Source: Oligoflexales bacterium
GTDB taxonomy: Bacteria > Bdellovibrionota_B > Oligoflexia > Oligoflexales > JALZUQ01
Length of the DNA: 64,000 nt
NCBI GenBank assembly: GCA_023301465.1
Contig: JALZUQ010000008.1
Span: forward strand, 1 to 64,000
Reading direction: 5' to 3'
Part shown: piece by piece, positions 16,698 through 26,065 of the stretch
How the letters are laid out: each line of letters starts with the position of its first letter
Numbering within the stretch: position 1 is the stretch's first letter
Position numbers and translations under genes: made by a program
Notes under the pieces: generated by a model
What the model saw: only the letters and a program-made list of their open reading frames with translations
What the model was told of the DNA's origin: nothing
Database searches by the model: none

Positions 16698-17344
16698 AGA
16701 CTCTCCTTATTGCTAGATTTAAGTTTTTTTTCAATTTTAATCATCTCATCATGAAGTTTTTTTACTTCAGAGTTTTCCAGGATTTTTCCTGATTTAATTT
16801 TTTTGACTAAACTCTTTAAATACGCAGGAGAACCTCTAATTTCTGATGCGATTCCATAATAATAAGCCGCTTCTTTTAATTCTAACCTTTTAAACAGGTG
16901 AACCCAGCCCTGGATCACAGGAATCATCCAACTATCTGGCATAGCTTTCATTCCTAACTTCGTGATGTCTTCACATAAATCTCCTCGCTCTAAATCAATC
17001 ACTAAAGTGTAACAAGCAAGTGCATAAGTTCCCTCAATTTCAGGAAGTTGTTTTAGTACTTCTTTACTCCAATTTGCAAAGCGAACAGGATCTACATTTT
17101 TGACCTTCTCACTTGCAAAAATTTGCAGCGTATATAAATAAAGATAAATATTATAAACACGGCCATTACCAAGAGTAAGAACATCTACTGCTTTTTTAGG
17201 TAACCTTGAAAAAAATGGGTACTCTGAAAGAAGATCTGTTGACTGATCGTTTTTGAAAAATTGACTACTTGAAAACATGATACCAGCACCAAGTGAAATT
17301 AAAATCAATTTAATAACGATAAATTTAAAACTTAATCGATACAA
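16694..17344 (-). CDS. Membrane-anchored helical (TPR-like) protein of exporter operon
   Basis: 216 residues. One N-terminal membrane helix (about 7-27) and a mostly helical remainder with paired helices, for example NWSKEVLKQLPEIEGTYALA and WVHLFKRLELKEAAYYYG, that looks like degenerate TPR repeats. The C-terminus is a charged helix. It is the first gene of the ABC-2 exporter operon and overlaps the ATPase by 4 bases, so it probably assists that exporter. No named family is recognised. The ATG lies close after GGAGGAG (17348-17354 on this strand). Confidence 0.7.
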   Translation of the reverse strand: MYRLSFKFIVIKLILISLGAGIMFSSSQFFKNDQSTDLLSEYPFFSRLPKKAVDVLTLGNGRVYNIYLYLYTLQIFASEKVKNVDPVRFANWSKEVLKQLPEIEGTYALACYTLVIDLERGDLCEDITKLGMKAMPDSWMIPVIQGWVHLFKRLELKEAAYYYGIASEIRGSPAYLKSLVKKIKSGKILENSEVKKLHDEMIKIEKKLKSSNKESL

Positions 17345-17389
17345 TGAACTCCTCCCTCTTTCAAAGATTTATTGATTCACATCTTACTG

Positions 17390-17647
17390 CTACAGCAAAG
17401 GAATTAAAAAACGCTGAAGCGTCATAAGAAAAAAACAAATAATCAAAGGTGCCCAATCAAGTGGGCCGGGAATGTTTTTGGTAACAGGCCGCACGAACTT
17501 GTATAAAGGTTCTGTACAACGGTTTAACCAGCCTACAAATGGGTGAGCCTTTGATAAGTCCATCCAAGATGAAAGTGCAGACACGATCACTAATAATATT
17601 AACCCCTGACAAATAATATTAATGATAAATCCAAAAAAAGGAAACAC
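17390..17647 (-). CDS. YggT family membrane protein
   Basis: 85 residues with two hydrophobic helices (about 5-25 and 64-84) and the family sequence LNRCTEPLYKFVRPVTKNIP between them. YggT proteins are inner-membrane proteins often found beside yggS and division genes; they affect osmotic tolerance and cell-envelope processes. The start is GTG 17647 with GGAG 5 bases upstream. It lies just downstream of the yggS-like gene on the same strand, the common yggS-yggT order. Confidence 0.88.
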   Translation of the reverse strand: MFPFFGFIINIICQGLILLVIVSALSSWMDLSKAHPFVGWLNRCTEPLYKFVRPVTKNIPGPLDWAPLIICFFLMTLQRFLIPLL

Positions 17648-17739
17648 TTCAACTCCGAAAAAAAACTTATACTATATTCTAAAAAGATCGTTGCTTGATT
17701 GCAACCCTTTGGATCAAAAAGATAACCCTATCACCTTAG

Positions 17740-18315
17740 CTAAGAGCGTGCCCCCATGATCACAGTCCCAAGGCGTAAATAGCTGGAACCCTTATTCAGT
17801 GCTACTTCGAAGTCTTGTGACATACCAAGTGAAACTTTCCCAGCCCCTATACTTTTTGCTTCACTGACAAGCCGTTGATAACCAAAACTCTGTTGCTCAG
17901 CTGTTAGACTTGCAGCTGGAATAGACATCAACCCTAAACACTCCACATGAGTAAGTTCATGTTGCGAATCAAAAAATTGTTTAGCATTTTCTATGGTTAA
18001 TCCATTTTTTTGTGGCTCATTGTTTAAATTCACATTGATAAAATATTGAACTTTTTGATGAGCTAAATCAGAAATTTTTTTTAGGTGTTTGGCATTATTG
18101 ATAGAGTGAAATATCGAACTGTGCTGAAGTATTAATTTTAGTTTATTTGATTGGATTTGACCAATAAAATGCCAACGAATGTCTGGGCACTCTACTTTTA
18201 AAAACTCTGCTTTCTCGGATAGTTCAGAGGCATAGTTTTCACCAAAATCACGGTGACCAAGTTGATATAAATCTATTATCTTAGAAACAGAGTGTTTTTT
18301 TGAAACAACCACCAC
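17740..18315 (-). CDS. yggS: YggS/PLPBP family PLP-binding protein, start uncertain
   Basis: 191 residues from GTG 18315. It has the PLP lysine in VVSKKHS, the segment FGENY, HFIGQIQSNK and the C-terminal phosphate loop SLGMSQDFEVAL. The family normally has about 30 residues before the lysine motif. In this frame the sequence stays open upstream and continues to look like YggS (KLRYQQVLQNIKEICIKKQRS) back into the end of the leucine dehydrogenase gene, but has no ATG, GTG or TTG there. Either a rare start (ATT near 18399, or CTG) is used or the N-terminus is shortened. YggS controls PLP homeostasis in the cytoplasm. Confidence 0.85.
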   Translation of the reverse strand: MVVVSKKHSVSKIIDLYQLGHRDFGENYASELSEKAEFLKVECPDIRWHFIGQIQSNKLKLILQHSSIFHSINNAKHLKKISDLAHQKVQYFINVNLNNEPQKNGLTIENAKQFFDSQHELTHVECLGLMSIPAASLTAEQQSFGYQRLVSEAKSIGAGKVSLGMSQDFEVALNKGSSYLRLGTVIMGARS

Positions 18316-18391
18316 TACTGGCTCTGATCGTTGTTTCTTTATACATATTTCTTTTATATTTTGTAGTACCTGTTGGTACCTTAACTTATGG

Positions 18392-19480
18392 CTAATTTCT
18401 TTTAACCCAATCAGCTTTATAATAGCTTTGTTTAAGCCTTAAAGATTGATCTGCAGCAGCAATTCTCTTTTCGGCAATTGTATCTGACGCTTCATGTGTT
18501 GGAATATTTTTCTCTGCTGATGTTTGGAATACCTCAGTGAGGGTGTTATAGATTTCTGCTGCTTTTGCTTTTGCTTTTACCGCATCATAACCTGTGAGCT
18601 CATTATAAACATTAATGAGACCACCCGCATTAATCACATAATCCGGGGCATAAAGAATATTCTTGTCTTTGAGAACTTTGCCATGAACATCTTCGTTTTG
18701 AAGCTGATTATTAGCAGCACCTGCAACAATTGTTGCTTTTAGTTCAGGGATAGTTTTGTCATTAATGATGGCCCCAAGTGCACATGGAGCAAAAACATCA
18801 ACATCAGATGCGTGAATGTCAGTTACATCAGCAACTTTTGCGTTAAAGCGTTCTACCATTTGGTTTACTTTTTCTGGCTTAATATCTGCAACCACTAGCT
18901 TTGCACCTGCTTGATGCAGGTCTTCACAGAGATTTGAACCAACAGCACCCAAACCCTGAACCGCAACTCTGATACCTTCGAGACTATCTTTACCTAGCTG
19001 ATGTTTTACAGCAGCTTTAATACCAACAAATGTTCCCATTGCCGTTACAGGAGAAGGGTCTCCTGACTTTCCGAGCAAACCTGTCACAGCTTCTGTTTCT
19101 TTGCGGACGTTTTCCATGTCTTCAGGTTTAATATTCACGTCTTCGGCAGTGATATAGCGTCCACCAAGGGTTTCTACAAAACGACCAAAAGCTTGAAATA
19201 ACTCAGGTGTCTTAATTTTTGGATCACCGATGATTACCGCTTTGCCCCCACCAAGAGTTAAGCCCGCAACAGCAGCCTTGTAAGTCATACCTCTAGACAA
19301 TCTAAGCACGTCTTTTAGAGCTTCTTCATCAGAAGCGTATGGCCACATTCTTGTGCCGCCTAGTGCTGGACCGAGAACCGTATTATGAATAGCGATGATC
19401 GCTCTAAGACCTGTTGATGCATCATTGCAGAAAACAACTTGTTCGTGTCCCATGGTTGGAATAAGTTCGATGTTACTCAA
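18392..19480 (-). CDS. Leucine (branched-chain amino acid) dehydrogenase
   Basis: 362 residues, a Glu/Leu/Phe/Val dehydrogenase. The substrate-binding segment is GPALGGTRMWPY, the catalytic lysines lie in MTYKAA (Lys68) and LGGGKAVI (Lys80), and the Rossmann motif is VQGLGAVGSNL (about 187). It deaminates leucine, valine and isoleucine to keto acids with NAD+, fitting an amino-acid-consuming lifestyle. The TTG at 19480 has a strong SD (GGGGAG, 4 bases upstream). It is read ahead of yggS. Confidence 0.94.
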   Translation of the reverse strand: MSNIELIPTMGHEQVVFCNDASTGLRAIIAIHNTVLGPALGGTRMWPYASDEEALKDVLRLSRGMTYKAAVAGLTLGGGKAVIIGDPKIKTPELFQAFGRFVETLGGRYITAEDVNIKPEDMENVRKETEAVTGLLGKSGDPSPVTAMGTFVGIKAAVKHQLGKDSLEGIRVAVQGLGAVGSNLCEDLHQAGAKLVVADIKPEKVNQMVERFNAKVADVTDIHASDVDVFAPCALGAIINDKTIPELKATIVAGAANNQLQNEDVHGKVLKDKNILYAPDYVINAGGLINVYNELTGYDAVKAKAKAAEIYNTLTEVFQTSAEKNIPTHEASDTIAEKRIAAADQSLRLKQSYYKADWVKRN

Positions 19481-19622
19481 ATGACTCCCCTTTTTAGGTT
19501 TTGTTCTTACTCAGAAGTTTGACCAATATGGCAGATTCAGCAAAACAGCACAACCATCCAATTTGACTACTTTCTAATCTTAAAAAATCTGATATATAAC
19601 CGTGACTGATGAAGAGATGAAC

Positions 19623-21476
19623 ATGAATGAATTTGATATAATTGTAGTAGGTGCCGGACACGCTGGGTGCGAAGCTGCATACGCAGCAGCAAAGCTTGGA
19701 CAAAAAGTTCTTTTTTTGACCATGTCCGTGGATAAGATTGCTGCAATGAGTTGCAACCCCGCCATTGGTGGCACAGCAAAAGGCCACCTTGTAAAAGAGA
19801 TTGATGCACTTGATGGACTCATGGGCAAAATGGCCGATGCTGCTGGAATTCAGTTCAGAGTTTTAAACAGAACAAAAGGCCCTGCTATCTGGTCATCACG
19901 AGCACAGGTTGATATGTCATTATACAGCATGCTCATGAAAGACGAGATCGAAAAAGTTCCGGGTATTCACTTAAGACAAGACAAAGTCAAAGACCTTATT
20001 ATCGAAAACGGCCATGTTGTCGGGGTTAGAACTGGAATCTTTGGCGACATTCGAGCAAAAAACGTCATCTTGACTTCGGGCACCTTCTTAAATGGCTTGA
20101 TTCACATTGGCGAACAAAGAATTTCCGCTGGAAGGTTTGGAGATCCTGCTGCTAAATCTTTACCGGATTCTTTAAACGAGCTCGGACTTGAAGTTGGCAG
20201 GCTTAAAACTGGAACTACACCAAGACTAGACGGGAAAACCATTGAATGGGGCTCCCTCGAAGTTCAACACTCTGATGAAAATATCATTCCTTTTAGCTTT
20301 ATGAATCATAAGATCAAACAAGAACTACTTCCTTGTTATATCACCCAAACAAACACTGATACTCATCAAGTCATCTTAGACGATATCAAAAAATCACCGG
20401 TTTATAACGGAAGCATTGCTGGAAAAGGACCTCGTTACTGCCCTTCTATTGAAGATAAAGTCATGAGGTTTCCCGATCGTCAGCAACACCAAATATTTTT
20501 AGAGCCACAAGGTTACAAAACCTGCGAGATATATCCGAACGGAATTTCTACCTCACTTCCTCTCGAAACTCAGCTTCGATTTATAAGGAGCATTAAAGGG
20601 CTAGAAAAAGCCGAAATCATTCGTCCTGGTTATGCGATTGAGTATGACTTTGTTCAACCCACTGAACTAGATAATTGCCTCAAAGTAAAATCTTGCAAAG
20701 GACTATACTTAGCGGGTCAAATCAACGGAACGACTGGATACGAAGAAGCTGCGTCTCAAGGGTTAATTGCTGGAATCAATGCGGCACTTGAAAACAAAGG
20801 AAGTGCTCCTTTTATTCTATCGAGGTCGGAAGCTTATATAGGTGTATTAGTTGACGACTTGGTGACAAAAGGAACGAAAGAACCTTATAGAATGTTTACC
20901 TCTAGAGCTGAGCACAGGCTAAAACTAAGAGAAGATAACGCCGATGAACGTCTCACTCCTAGAGCGATTGATTTTGGAATTTGTTCCGATGAAAGAAAAA
21001 CTGCTTTCGAAGATTCACAAAAACGAAAGGTTTCTTTAGAGCAGTTTATTTACAACACAAAGCTAGGCTCTCGCACTCTACCGAAAGAGCTTAGTAGCAT
21101 GCAAGACAACCCCGGAACGACTTTATCAAAGCTTGTTTCCAGACCAAGCATACATTTAACTGATTTGGTTTCTTTATTTCCTGAACTTGATGCATACCAA
21201 CACAGAACTAAACACCAAGTTGAAACGAAAATTAAATACGCTGGTTACATTGAAAGGCAAGAAGTTGCCCTTAAAAAATTAGAGCATTTAGATAATATAA
21301 AAATACCTAAGACTTTTACATACGATAAAATCTCAGGTCTTTCTAATGAAGTCGTTGAAAAGTTGACTCATATTGCTCCAAGGAACCTTGGTCAGGCATC
21401 GAGAATCAGTGGTGTGACCCCAGCTGCAATTCAGTTACTTGAAATACAGCTAAAGAATCCGCTCCACCAGCATTAA
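19623..21476 (+). CDS. mnmG: tRNA uridine-5-carboxymethylaminomethyl modification enzyme MnmG
   Basis: About 617 residues. The FAD-binding motif VGAGHAGCEAA is at the N-terminus, followed by MSCNPAIGGTAKGHLVKEIDALDG and other MnmG/GidA signatures, including the conserved FTSRAEHRLKLREDNAD. With MnmE it modifies the wobble uridine of several tRNAs. GAAGAG lies 6 bases before ATG 19623; GTG 19602 and ATG 19617 are other candidates. Its stop overlaps that of the convergent downstream gene by 4 bases. Confidence 0.97.
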   Translation: MNEFDIIVVGAGHAGCEAAYAAAKLGQKVLFLTMSVDKIAAMSCNPAIGGTAKGHLVKEIDALDGLMGKMADAAGIQFRVLNRTKGPAIWSSRAQVDMSLYSMLMKDEIEKVPGIHLRQDKVKDLIIENGHVVGVRTGIFGDIRAKNVILTSGTFLNGLIHIGEQRISAGRFGDPAAKSLPDSLNELGLEVGRLKTGTTPRLDGKTIEWGSLEVQHSDENIIPFSFMNHKIKQELLPCYITQTNTDTHQVILDDIKKSPVYNGSIAGKGPRYCPSIEDKVMRFPDRQQHQIFLEPQGYKTCEIYPNGISTSLPLETQLRFIRSIKGLEKAEIIRPGYAIEYDFVQPTELDNCLKVKSCKGLYLAGQINGTTGYEEAASQGLIAGINAALENKGSAPFILSRSEAYIGVLVDDLVTKGTKEPYRMFTSRAEHRLKLREDNADERLTPRAIDFGICSDERKTAFEDSQKRKVSLEQFIYNTKLGSRTLPKELSSMQDNPGTTLSKLVSRPSIHLTDLVSLFPELDAYQHRTKHQVETKIKYAGYIERQEVALKKLEHLDNIKIPKTFTYDKISGLSNEVVEKLTHIAPRNLGQASRISGVTPAAIQLLEIQLKNPLHQH

Positions 21477-22456
21477 GCTAAACGGTATACACTCATTGCT
21501 AATGCATCAAAAATATCTTCTGTAGCAAACCTTAAAAAAGTTGCGTCGTTTACGTTTCCAATTTGTGACTCTGTCAAACCAAGCTGAGTTATTTGTGCTG
21601 GAGTTAGTTGTTCTACAATCATAGAACCAGCTTTGCCTTTGGAGCCTGTCAGTGCAGTACCTTTATTTGTAGTTTCATTCCAGTCACGTTTCACGTAACC
21701 AACAATTCTTCCAACAGGATCTAAGATCATAAAGTAACGCATATAATGATTTTTATGAGCATCGCCGTGCATTAATTCCATATCAACCTTAATGGATCCA
21801 TCGCTACCAATGTCAAGGATATGACCCTTTGCTGAGTGAGTATTAATCCCATTGTGAGTATAAAATTGGAATGGATTTGTCAGAAGGCCAGGAGTTTTCT
21901 CATATACAAATTGAACAAAATCCTGACGAATAATCTCTGGTAAAAAATGTGAGTTCATTGAACTACGAGCGGGATTTGCTATTTCGTGAAGGTACAGCAA
22001 AGACTCCGTGCCTTTTTTAACAACATAAAACACACGGTATGATTGCAAGTGGTCTAATTCAATATTTTCAAAAATCACAAAAGGAACATGTTCAGTAGAC
22101 ATTTTAGTGGATGCGTCGTAATAGTAGGCTCCGATCACCTTATTGCTTGAATCTGTAAGAACAACACTTTCAACAAACTCATCAATCTTTTGTTTTACAT
22201 CTAAAAAACAACTAATATTTGCTCTCGACTTTAACGTTGAACTTTGAAAATGAATACCATCAACCCAATATTGAAGAGAACTTCCGGGAGCAAGTGCTTT
22301 TACATCTGTAGGAATATCAGAAACCATTTCACACTCACCCATTGCCATCAAAGAGCTAGGATTGACAAATTGACTTCCAACACTTAATAACCCAGTAGCT
22401 TTGAGCATAAAACGCCTGTCCATTTTATAAATTTTTGATTTTATTTTCCCGTTCAT
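21473..22456 (-). CDS. Twin-arginine-type exported protein, unknown function
   Basis: 327 residues. The N-terminus DRRFMLKATGLLSVGS (13-28) looks like a twin-arginine (Tat) signal, so it is probably exported folded. The middle is beta-rich with a segment VDGIHFQSSTLKSRANISCF and repeated charged strands; the C-terminal half includes HNGINTHSAKGHILDIGSDG and many His residues. No family is recognised; a SoxYZ-like beta-sandwich is possible. GGGG lies 5 bases before the ATG, 9 bases after the stop of the gene upstream, so the two are an operon. The two operon products may share a related domain. Confidence 0.6.
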   Translation of the reverse strand: MNGKIKSKIYKMDRRFMLKATGLLSVGSQFVNPSSLMAMGECEMVSDIPTDVKALAPGSSLQYWVDGIHFQSSTLKSRANISCFLDVKQKIDEFVESVVLTDSSNKVIGAYYYDASTKMSTEHVPFVIFENIELDHLQSYRVFYVVKKGTESLLYLHEIANPARSSMNSHFLPEIIRQDFVQFVYEKTPGLLTNPFQFYTHNGINTHSAKGHILDIGSDGSIKVDMELMHGDAHKNHYMRYFMILDPVGRIVGYVKRDWNETTNKGTALTGSKGKAGSMIVEQLTPAQITQLGLTESQIGNVNDATFLRFATEDIFDALAMSVYRLA

Positions 22457-22465
22457 GCTAGCCCC

Positions 22466-23455
22466 TTAAACTACTTTTATAATTGTGCGGTATGCTTTTG
22501 AGCCAATCACTCTATAAGCAATAAATGTTTGATACTCCTTAATATTAGTAAAGGAAGCTCCAGAACCAAGTGAGTTACCCATAATATCAGTCAACTCCAT
22601 CCCAGCTAATAATGACGCAGGTAAATGAACTACATTATTTTGTGCAGTATATAAAAACCTATCTGAATTATTTTCATTATCGTAAGTTAAATTCCTATTT
22701 TCGATAAAACCCTCTGGGGCATTAGGAAAATTATCTTTTGTGTCAAAGTCTGCAATACCCTCATTCCCAACCCAATCACTAGGTATTGCTTTAGGGGAGA
22801 TACCAACAATTTCGTTACCTTTATATTGAGATTCTAATACTGCAGGTACAATAAATTTATAACGTTGGCCACTAACTAACTCAATAATAATTTTAATCTC
22901 AGAAGTACCACGGATATGTAAATTATCCATAATAAACGGCCTATAGTTTGACTCTACAACGTCAGCCCCAGTAAAACCTCTCAATGCTAATATTCTTGAT
23001 TCTGAAGTTAAAACACTAATAGACTTTAAAGAACCATCCCCTGAAACAGGAGCTTTATCAAAATGCATAGCTAAAAATACTTTTTCAATCGTTCCGTACA
23101 TTTTTACGTTTGGAACAAGATTTCCTGTCGCTAACTCTAAGTCATCAAACAAATCAACAACTGTTAAAACAGTGCAATCTTCTAAATCACTAGGGTTTCC
23201 AATACCTACAATCGGGTTTTTTATAATTGGAGAACTTGTCTCTGGAATTTCTGTAGCTGGTTTAGAGTCTTCTTCACTATTTTTTGAACTAGACCCTGTA
23301 AAACCAAAAAATTGGCTTACACCACATGCTTGCATGAAACTTGCGACTAACGCTACACCAGCAATCTTCATTACTTTCCTAGAAGATTCACATTTTTGAG
23401 AGTCTTCTTTTAGCTCAGAGCTCTTTTCTTCTTGATTTTCTATTAAATTACTCAA
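22466..23455 (-). CDS. Exported protein with Tat- or lipoprotein-like signal, unknown
   Basis: About 329 residues from TTG 23455 (GAGGG 4 bases upstream). A charged leader is followed by SRKVMKIAGVALVASFMQAC, which can be read as a Tat-like signal with RK in place of RR, or as a lipoprotein signal if translation begins at ATG 23371 (AGGA 5 bases upstream). A Ser- and Pro-rich linker follows, then a beta-rich domain (KVFLAMHFDKAP, EIKIIIELVSGQRYKFIVP). ATG 23485 is also possible. The function is unknown. It is the first gene of a minus-strand pair divergent from the heme lipoprotein gene. Confidence 0.55.
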   Translation of the reverse strand: MSNLIENQEEKSSELKEDSQKCESSRKVMKIAGVALVASFMQACGVSQFFGFTGSSSKNSEEDSKPATEIPETSSPIIKNPIVGIGNPSDLEDCTVLTVVDLFDDLELATGNLVPNVKMYGTIEKVFLAMHFDKAPVSGDGSLKSISVLTSESRILALRGFTGADVVESNYRPFIMDNLHIRGTSEIKIIIELVSGQRYKFIVPAVLESQYKGNEIVGISPKAIPSDWVGNEGIADFDTKDNFPNAPEGFIENRNLTYDNENNSDRFLYTAQNNVVHLPASLLAGMELTDIMGNSLGSGASFTNIKEYQTFIAYRVIGSKAYRTIIKVV

Positions 23456-23545
23456 AACACCCTCTTTTAGATAAAATAGCTTCATGTTCTCATCGGATCT
23501 AAAAACTCAAACATAAGTATGTTCTCTAACGTTTTGTTTTTACTG

Positions 23546-23551
23546 TATAAT
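23546..23551 (+). promoter_or_regulatory. Candidate -10 box for the heme lipoprotein operon
   Basis: A perfect TATAAT preceded by TG lies in the spacer between the divergent exported-protein genes, about 70 bases before the plus-strand TTG start at 23624. No good -35 box is seen 16-18 bases upstream, so this is only a candidate. Confidence 0.3.
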
Positions 23552-23623
23552 TATGACCACAGTATTTTTTCCTAAATTTTCACTTCGAATATCACGATAA
23601 CAGTTTAAATAAAGGAGCTCTTT

Positions 23624-25351
23624 TTGAAGTTTTTATGCGTCATATTAATATCCGCTTGGATCATGATTTCATGTGAACAACCTGAAGTATTTGCCCCAAA
23701 CACTGTTGATGAAACCCTATCTGATGCAACAAACCAAACATCCACGATCACTCCTCCCCCAACAAACAGTTTTAATGCAGAACCATTCACTGATAATGAA
23801 GCTATTTTATTTTTAAAAGATAATTGTGAAAGTTGTCATAACGATAAAAACGGAACATATAAATCTATATGGGCTTTTAATTCTGAGAACAATACAAAAA
23901 ACTCCGTTTTGAGTGATTCAAAAATTGTTACTGCTTACACCACAATGATTAAAAAAATCAAAAAAATATCTGATGGAAAACCTGCACCAATGCCACCTTT
24001 TATAAGTGAAGAAGACACACCAAAACTTCAACAAATGATTGATTGGTTAGAATCAAACTCTGCAGCTGTTATACACTCGAGTATTTTTTCAGAAATTAAC
24101 AAAGATAAGGAGTCTCCTTCTACTACTATTAATTATCAATGTAGTGAGAAAGCGACTGTTAGACAAATTATCAGAAGACTCATGAATGATTTATTTGATC
24201 GAGAACCAACCAAAGACGAACTAAAATTAGTTGATTCTGAAATACTAGATCTACCCGTGACAAACGAAATACAAAAAGCAATTGTTGATCATATCTTTAA
24301 TAAAGACGACTTACTTAAAAACGATATCAGGATTAAGTCGTTAAAAAAATTTGCAGACTCCTTATCTGGAGCAAATGGGCTAGAAAAACTTGACGGAATC
24401 ACAAATGATCAAATCATTGATTTAAGAGATGAATTCTATCAACTTTTACTGAATAAAGTTGATTCAACACCATATAAAGAGATACTTCTCACAAAAGAAG
24501 TTTATGCTACAAATAACACCATGCAATTCTACAAAGACTGCTTACCCAAAGATAACAGTAATGACAAATGGTTTGCTTGTAATTTAAAAGAACCAAGAGA
24601 CTCATACTTTGGAACTGTAAGTTTCTTGAATTCGGCACCAACAAATTTTTTAACTATAAATAATAACTATAAACGTATTAAAACGGCTGTTTATATGATT
24701 CATGGTGAAATTGTTGAATCTGCTGCAGATGATGATTCAGGAGATATAACAAACCCACTACCTGAATGTTTTCAGTCTAAAGATAGAAGAGGAACGCTTG
24801 GCAATGATGGATCTGTTGCACCTTATGGATCAACATCTATTCCAGAGTCAGGTAATTTTTGTCAAAGCTGCCACATTCACCAACACATGGGAGCAGCTTC
24901 CGTTTTATTTAGGCCTTTTTCAGCAGGTGGGCTTGTCTACGAAAGACAAATAAACATAGAAGATGATCCAAGCTTCCTTAATGCAACATCGAGTGATCAA
25001 GTAAATGTTTCAGGAGAAGACACGCTTCCGGTTAATAAAGAATTATTACTTGATCTTATGAACTTAAATGGTGAAAAAGTATGTGTTATTGACAATCAAA
25101 TTGACTCATTTGAATCTATAGACGTCAAAAACATTGGAGAACTCATGAGGTTTCTTGCGAAAGATGAAACAAAAATTGCTGCAGGATTAGCAAGACACCT
25201 TCCTAGAGCTATGAGCAATTTACCACGAACATCAAATGAACTCATTGAAATAATATCGAAAGCATACCAAGAGCACAATGGGAACCTACTTCCATTGATG
25301 CAAAAATATTTTGAATCAGAAACATTTTCTTGTGCCAGAGGGACCGAATAA
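23624..25351 (+). CDS. Diheme c-type cytochrome lipoprotein
   Basis: 575 residues. The lipobox IMISC (Cys17) makes it a lipoprotein. Two c-type heme sites are visible: CESCH (68-72), followed by a likely Met ligand region APMPPF near 125, and CQSCH (413-417). Between them is a long helical region with no recognised domain, and a helical tail follows the second site. The TTG start has GGAG 5 bases upstream. It leads a plus-strand operon with a Cys-containing lipoprotein and a Tat-type protein. It resembles in outline the large secreted cytochromes of Planctomycetes and Myxococcota that pair with DUF1501/DUF1552 proteins, but I cannot assign it to those families. Confidence 0.7.
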   Translation: MKFLCVILISAWIMISCEQPEVFAPNTVDETLSDATNQTSTITPPPTNSFNAEPFTDNEAILFLKDNCESCHNDKNGTYKSIWAFNSENNTKNSVLSDSKIVTAYTTMIKKIKKISDGKPAPMPPFISEEDTPKLQQMIDWLESNSAAVIHSSIFSEINKDKESPSTTINYQCSEKATVRQIIRRLMNDLFDREPTKDELKLVDSEILDLPVTNEIQKAIVDHIFNKDDLLKNDIRIKSLKKFADSLSGANGLEKLDGITNDQIIDLRDEFYQLLLNKVDSTPYKEILLTKEVYATNNTMQFYKDCLPKDNSNDKWFACNLKEPRDSYFGTVSFLNSAPTNFLTINNNYKRIKTAVYMIHGEIVESAADDDSGDITNPLPECFQSKDRRGTLGNDGSVAPYGSTSIPESGNFCQSCHIHQHMGAASVLFRPFSAGGLVYERQINIEDDPSFLNATSSDQVNVSGEDTLPVNKELLLDLMNLNGEKVCVIDNQIDSFESIDVKNIGELMRFLAKDETKIAAGLARHLPRAMSNLPRTSNELIEIISKAYQEHNGNLLPLMQKYFESETFSCARGTE

Positions 25352-26049
25352 TGAAAAAATTAAACTTATTTTTAATGATCGTTTTTTTTATTTTGTCTTG
25401 TAATAATGAAACCACAAACACACATATAGACTTATCTATAATAGAAACGCCATCTCCAACACCTACAGAAAAATCTGACATTCAAGTGTTAACTGTAGAA
25501 CTTGACAGCCAGAATATTCAAGTCAAAAACTTAAACCTCCTCAAAGACTCCGTTAATTCTTGTGTGGGCCAAGGGTTTACAACCATACAAGCAAGCATGT
25601 TTCAAAGTAAAATACTTCCAAATACAAACTCTTCTGAAAGTCAAGATCGCATTCGTTTTCTTACTCCAAACGAATTCCCAGTTGGTGAAGATATTTTTGA
25701 AATCAACTCTATTATTGAGAGGCTAGTAGATACGAATAAAAATAACCGATTTACTTCTGTAGCAGACAGTGTGTCGTTTACTTATTTATCAACATTGCAA
25801 TTAATTGGAGATATCGTCGCTCATAATTGCAGCTCATCAATTGGCACCTGTCAATGCTCAAGTAGGGTTGCAGCAGCCGGTTTAGTATCTAGGTGTTTTC
25901 CATTCTTAAATCAACAAACAGAGCAATTTAATGAAACCGTAGATAACATCAAAGCAATTTGCGAACAAGAGAGCATCGACGGAATTCCGGGTTTTCGAGT
26001 TGCTATTGCTTCCATTATATCATCTTTAGCTTTTGCTATTTCACGCTAA
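25351..26049 (+). CDS. Lipoprotein with conserved cysteine cluster, unknown
   Basis: 232 residues from ATG 25351, which overlaps the stop of the cytochrome gene (TAATG); GAGGG lies 8 bases upstream. The signal peptide ends in ILSC (Cys17). The mature part has a Pro/Thr linker, a mixed middle region and, at about 155-175, a cysteine cluster (HNCSSSIGTCQCSSR) with further Cys residues near 180 and 205. The C-terminus is hydrophobic (IASIISSLAFAIS). The cysteines may form disulfides or bind a metal. No family is recognised; its place suggests it works with the heme lipoprotein and the Tat-type protein. Confidence 0.65.
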   Translation: MKKLNLFLMIVFFILSCNNETTNTHIDLSIIETPSPTPTEKSDIQVLTVELDSQNIQVKNLNLLKDSVNSCVGQGFTTIQASMFQSKILPNTNSSESQDRIRFLTPNEFPVGEDIFEINSIIERLVDTNKNNRFTSVADSVSFTYLSTLQLIGDIVAHNCSSSIGTCQCSSRVAAAGLVSRCFPFLNQQTEQFNETVDNIKAICEQESIDGIPGFRVAIASIISSLAFAISR

Positions 26050-26065
26050 AACAAGGATTGTCATC

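Noticed and set aside
19494-19828. Minus-strand open frames opposite the start of mnmG
   Set aside because: Shadows of the conserved FAD-binding region of mnmG; no SD and no family features.
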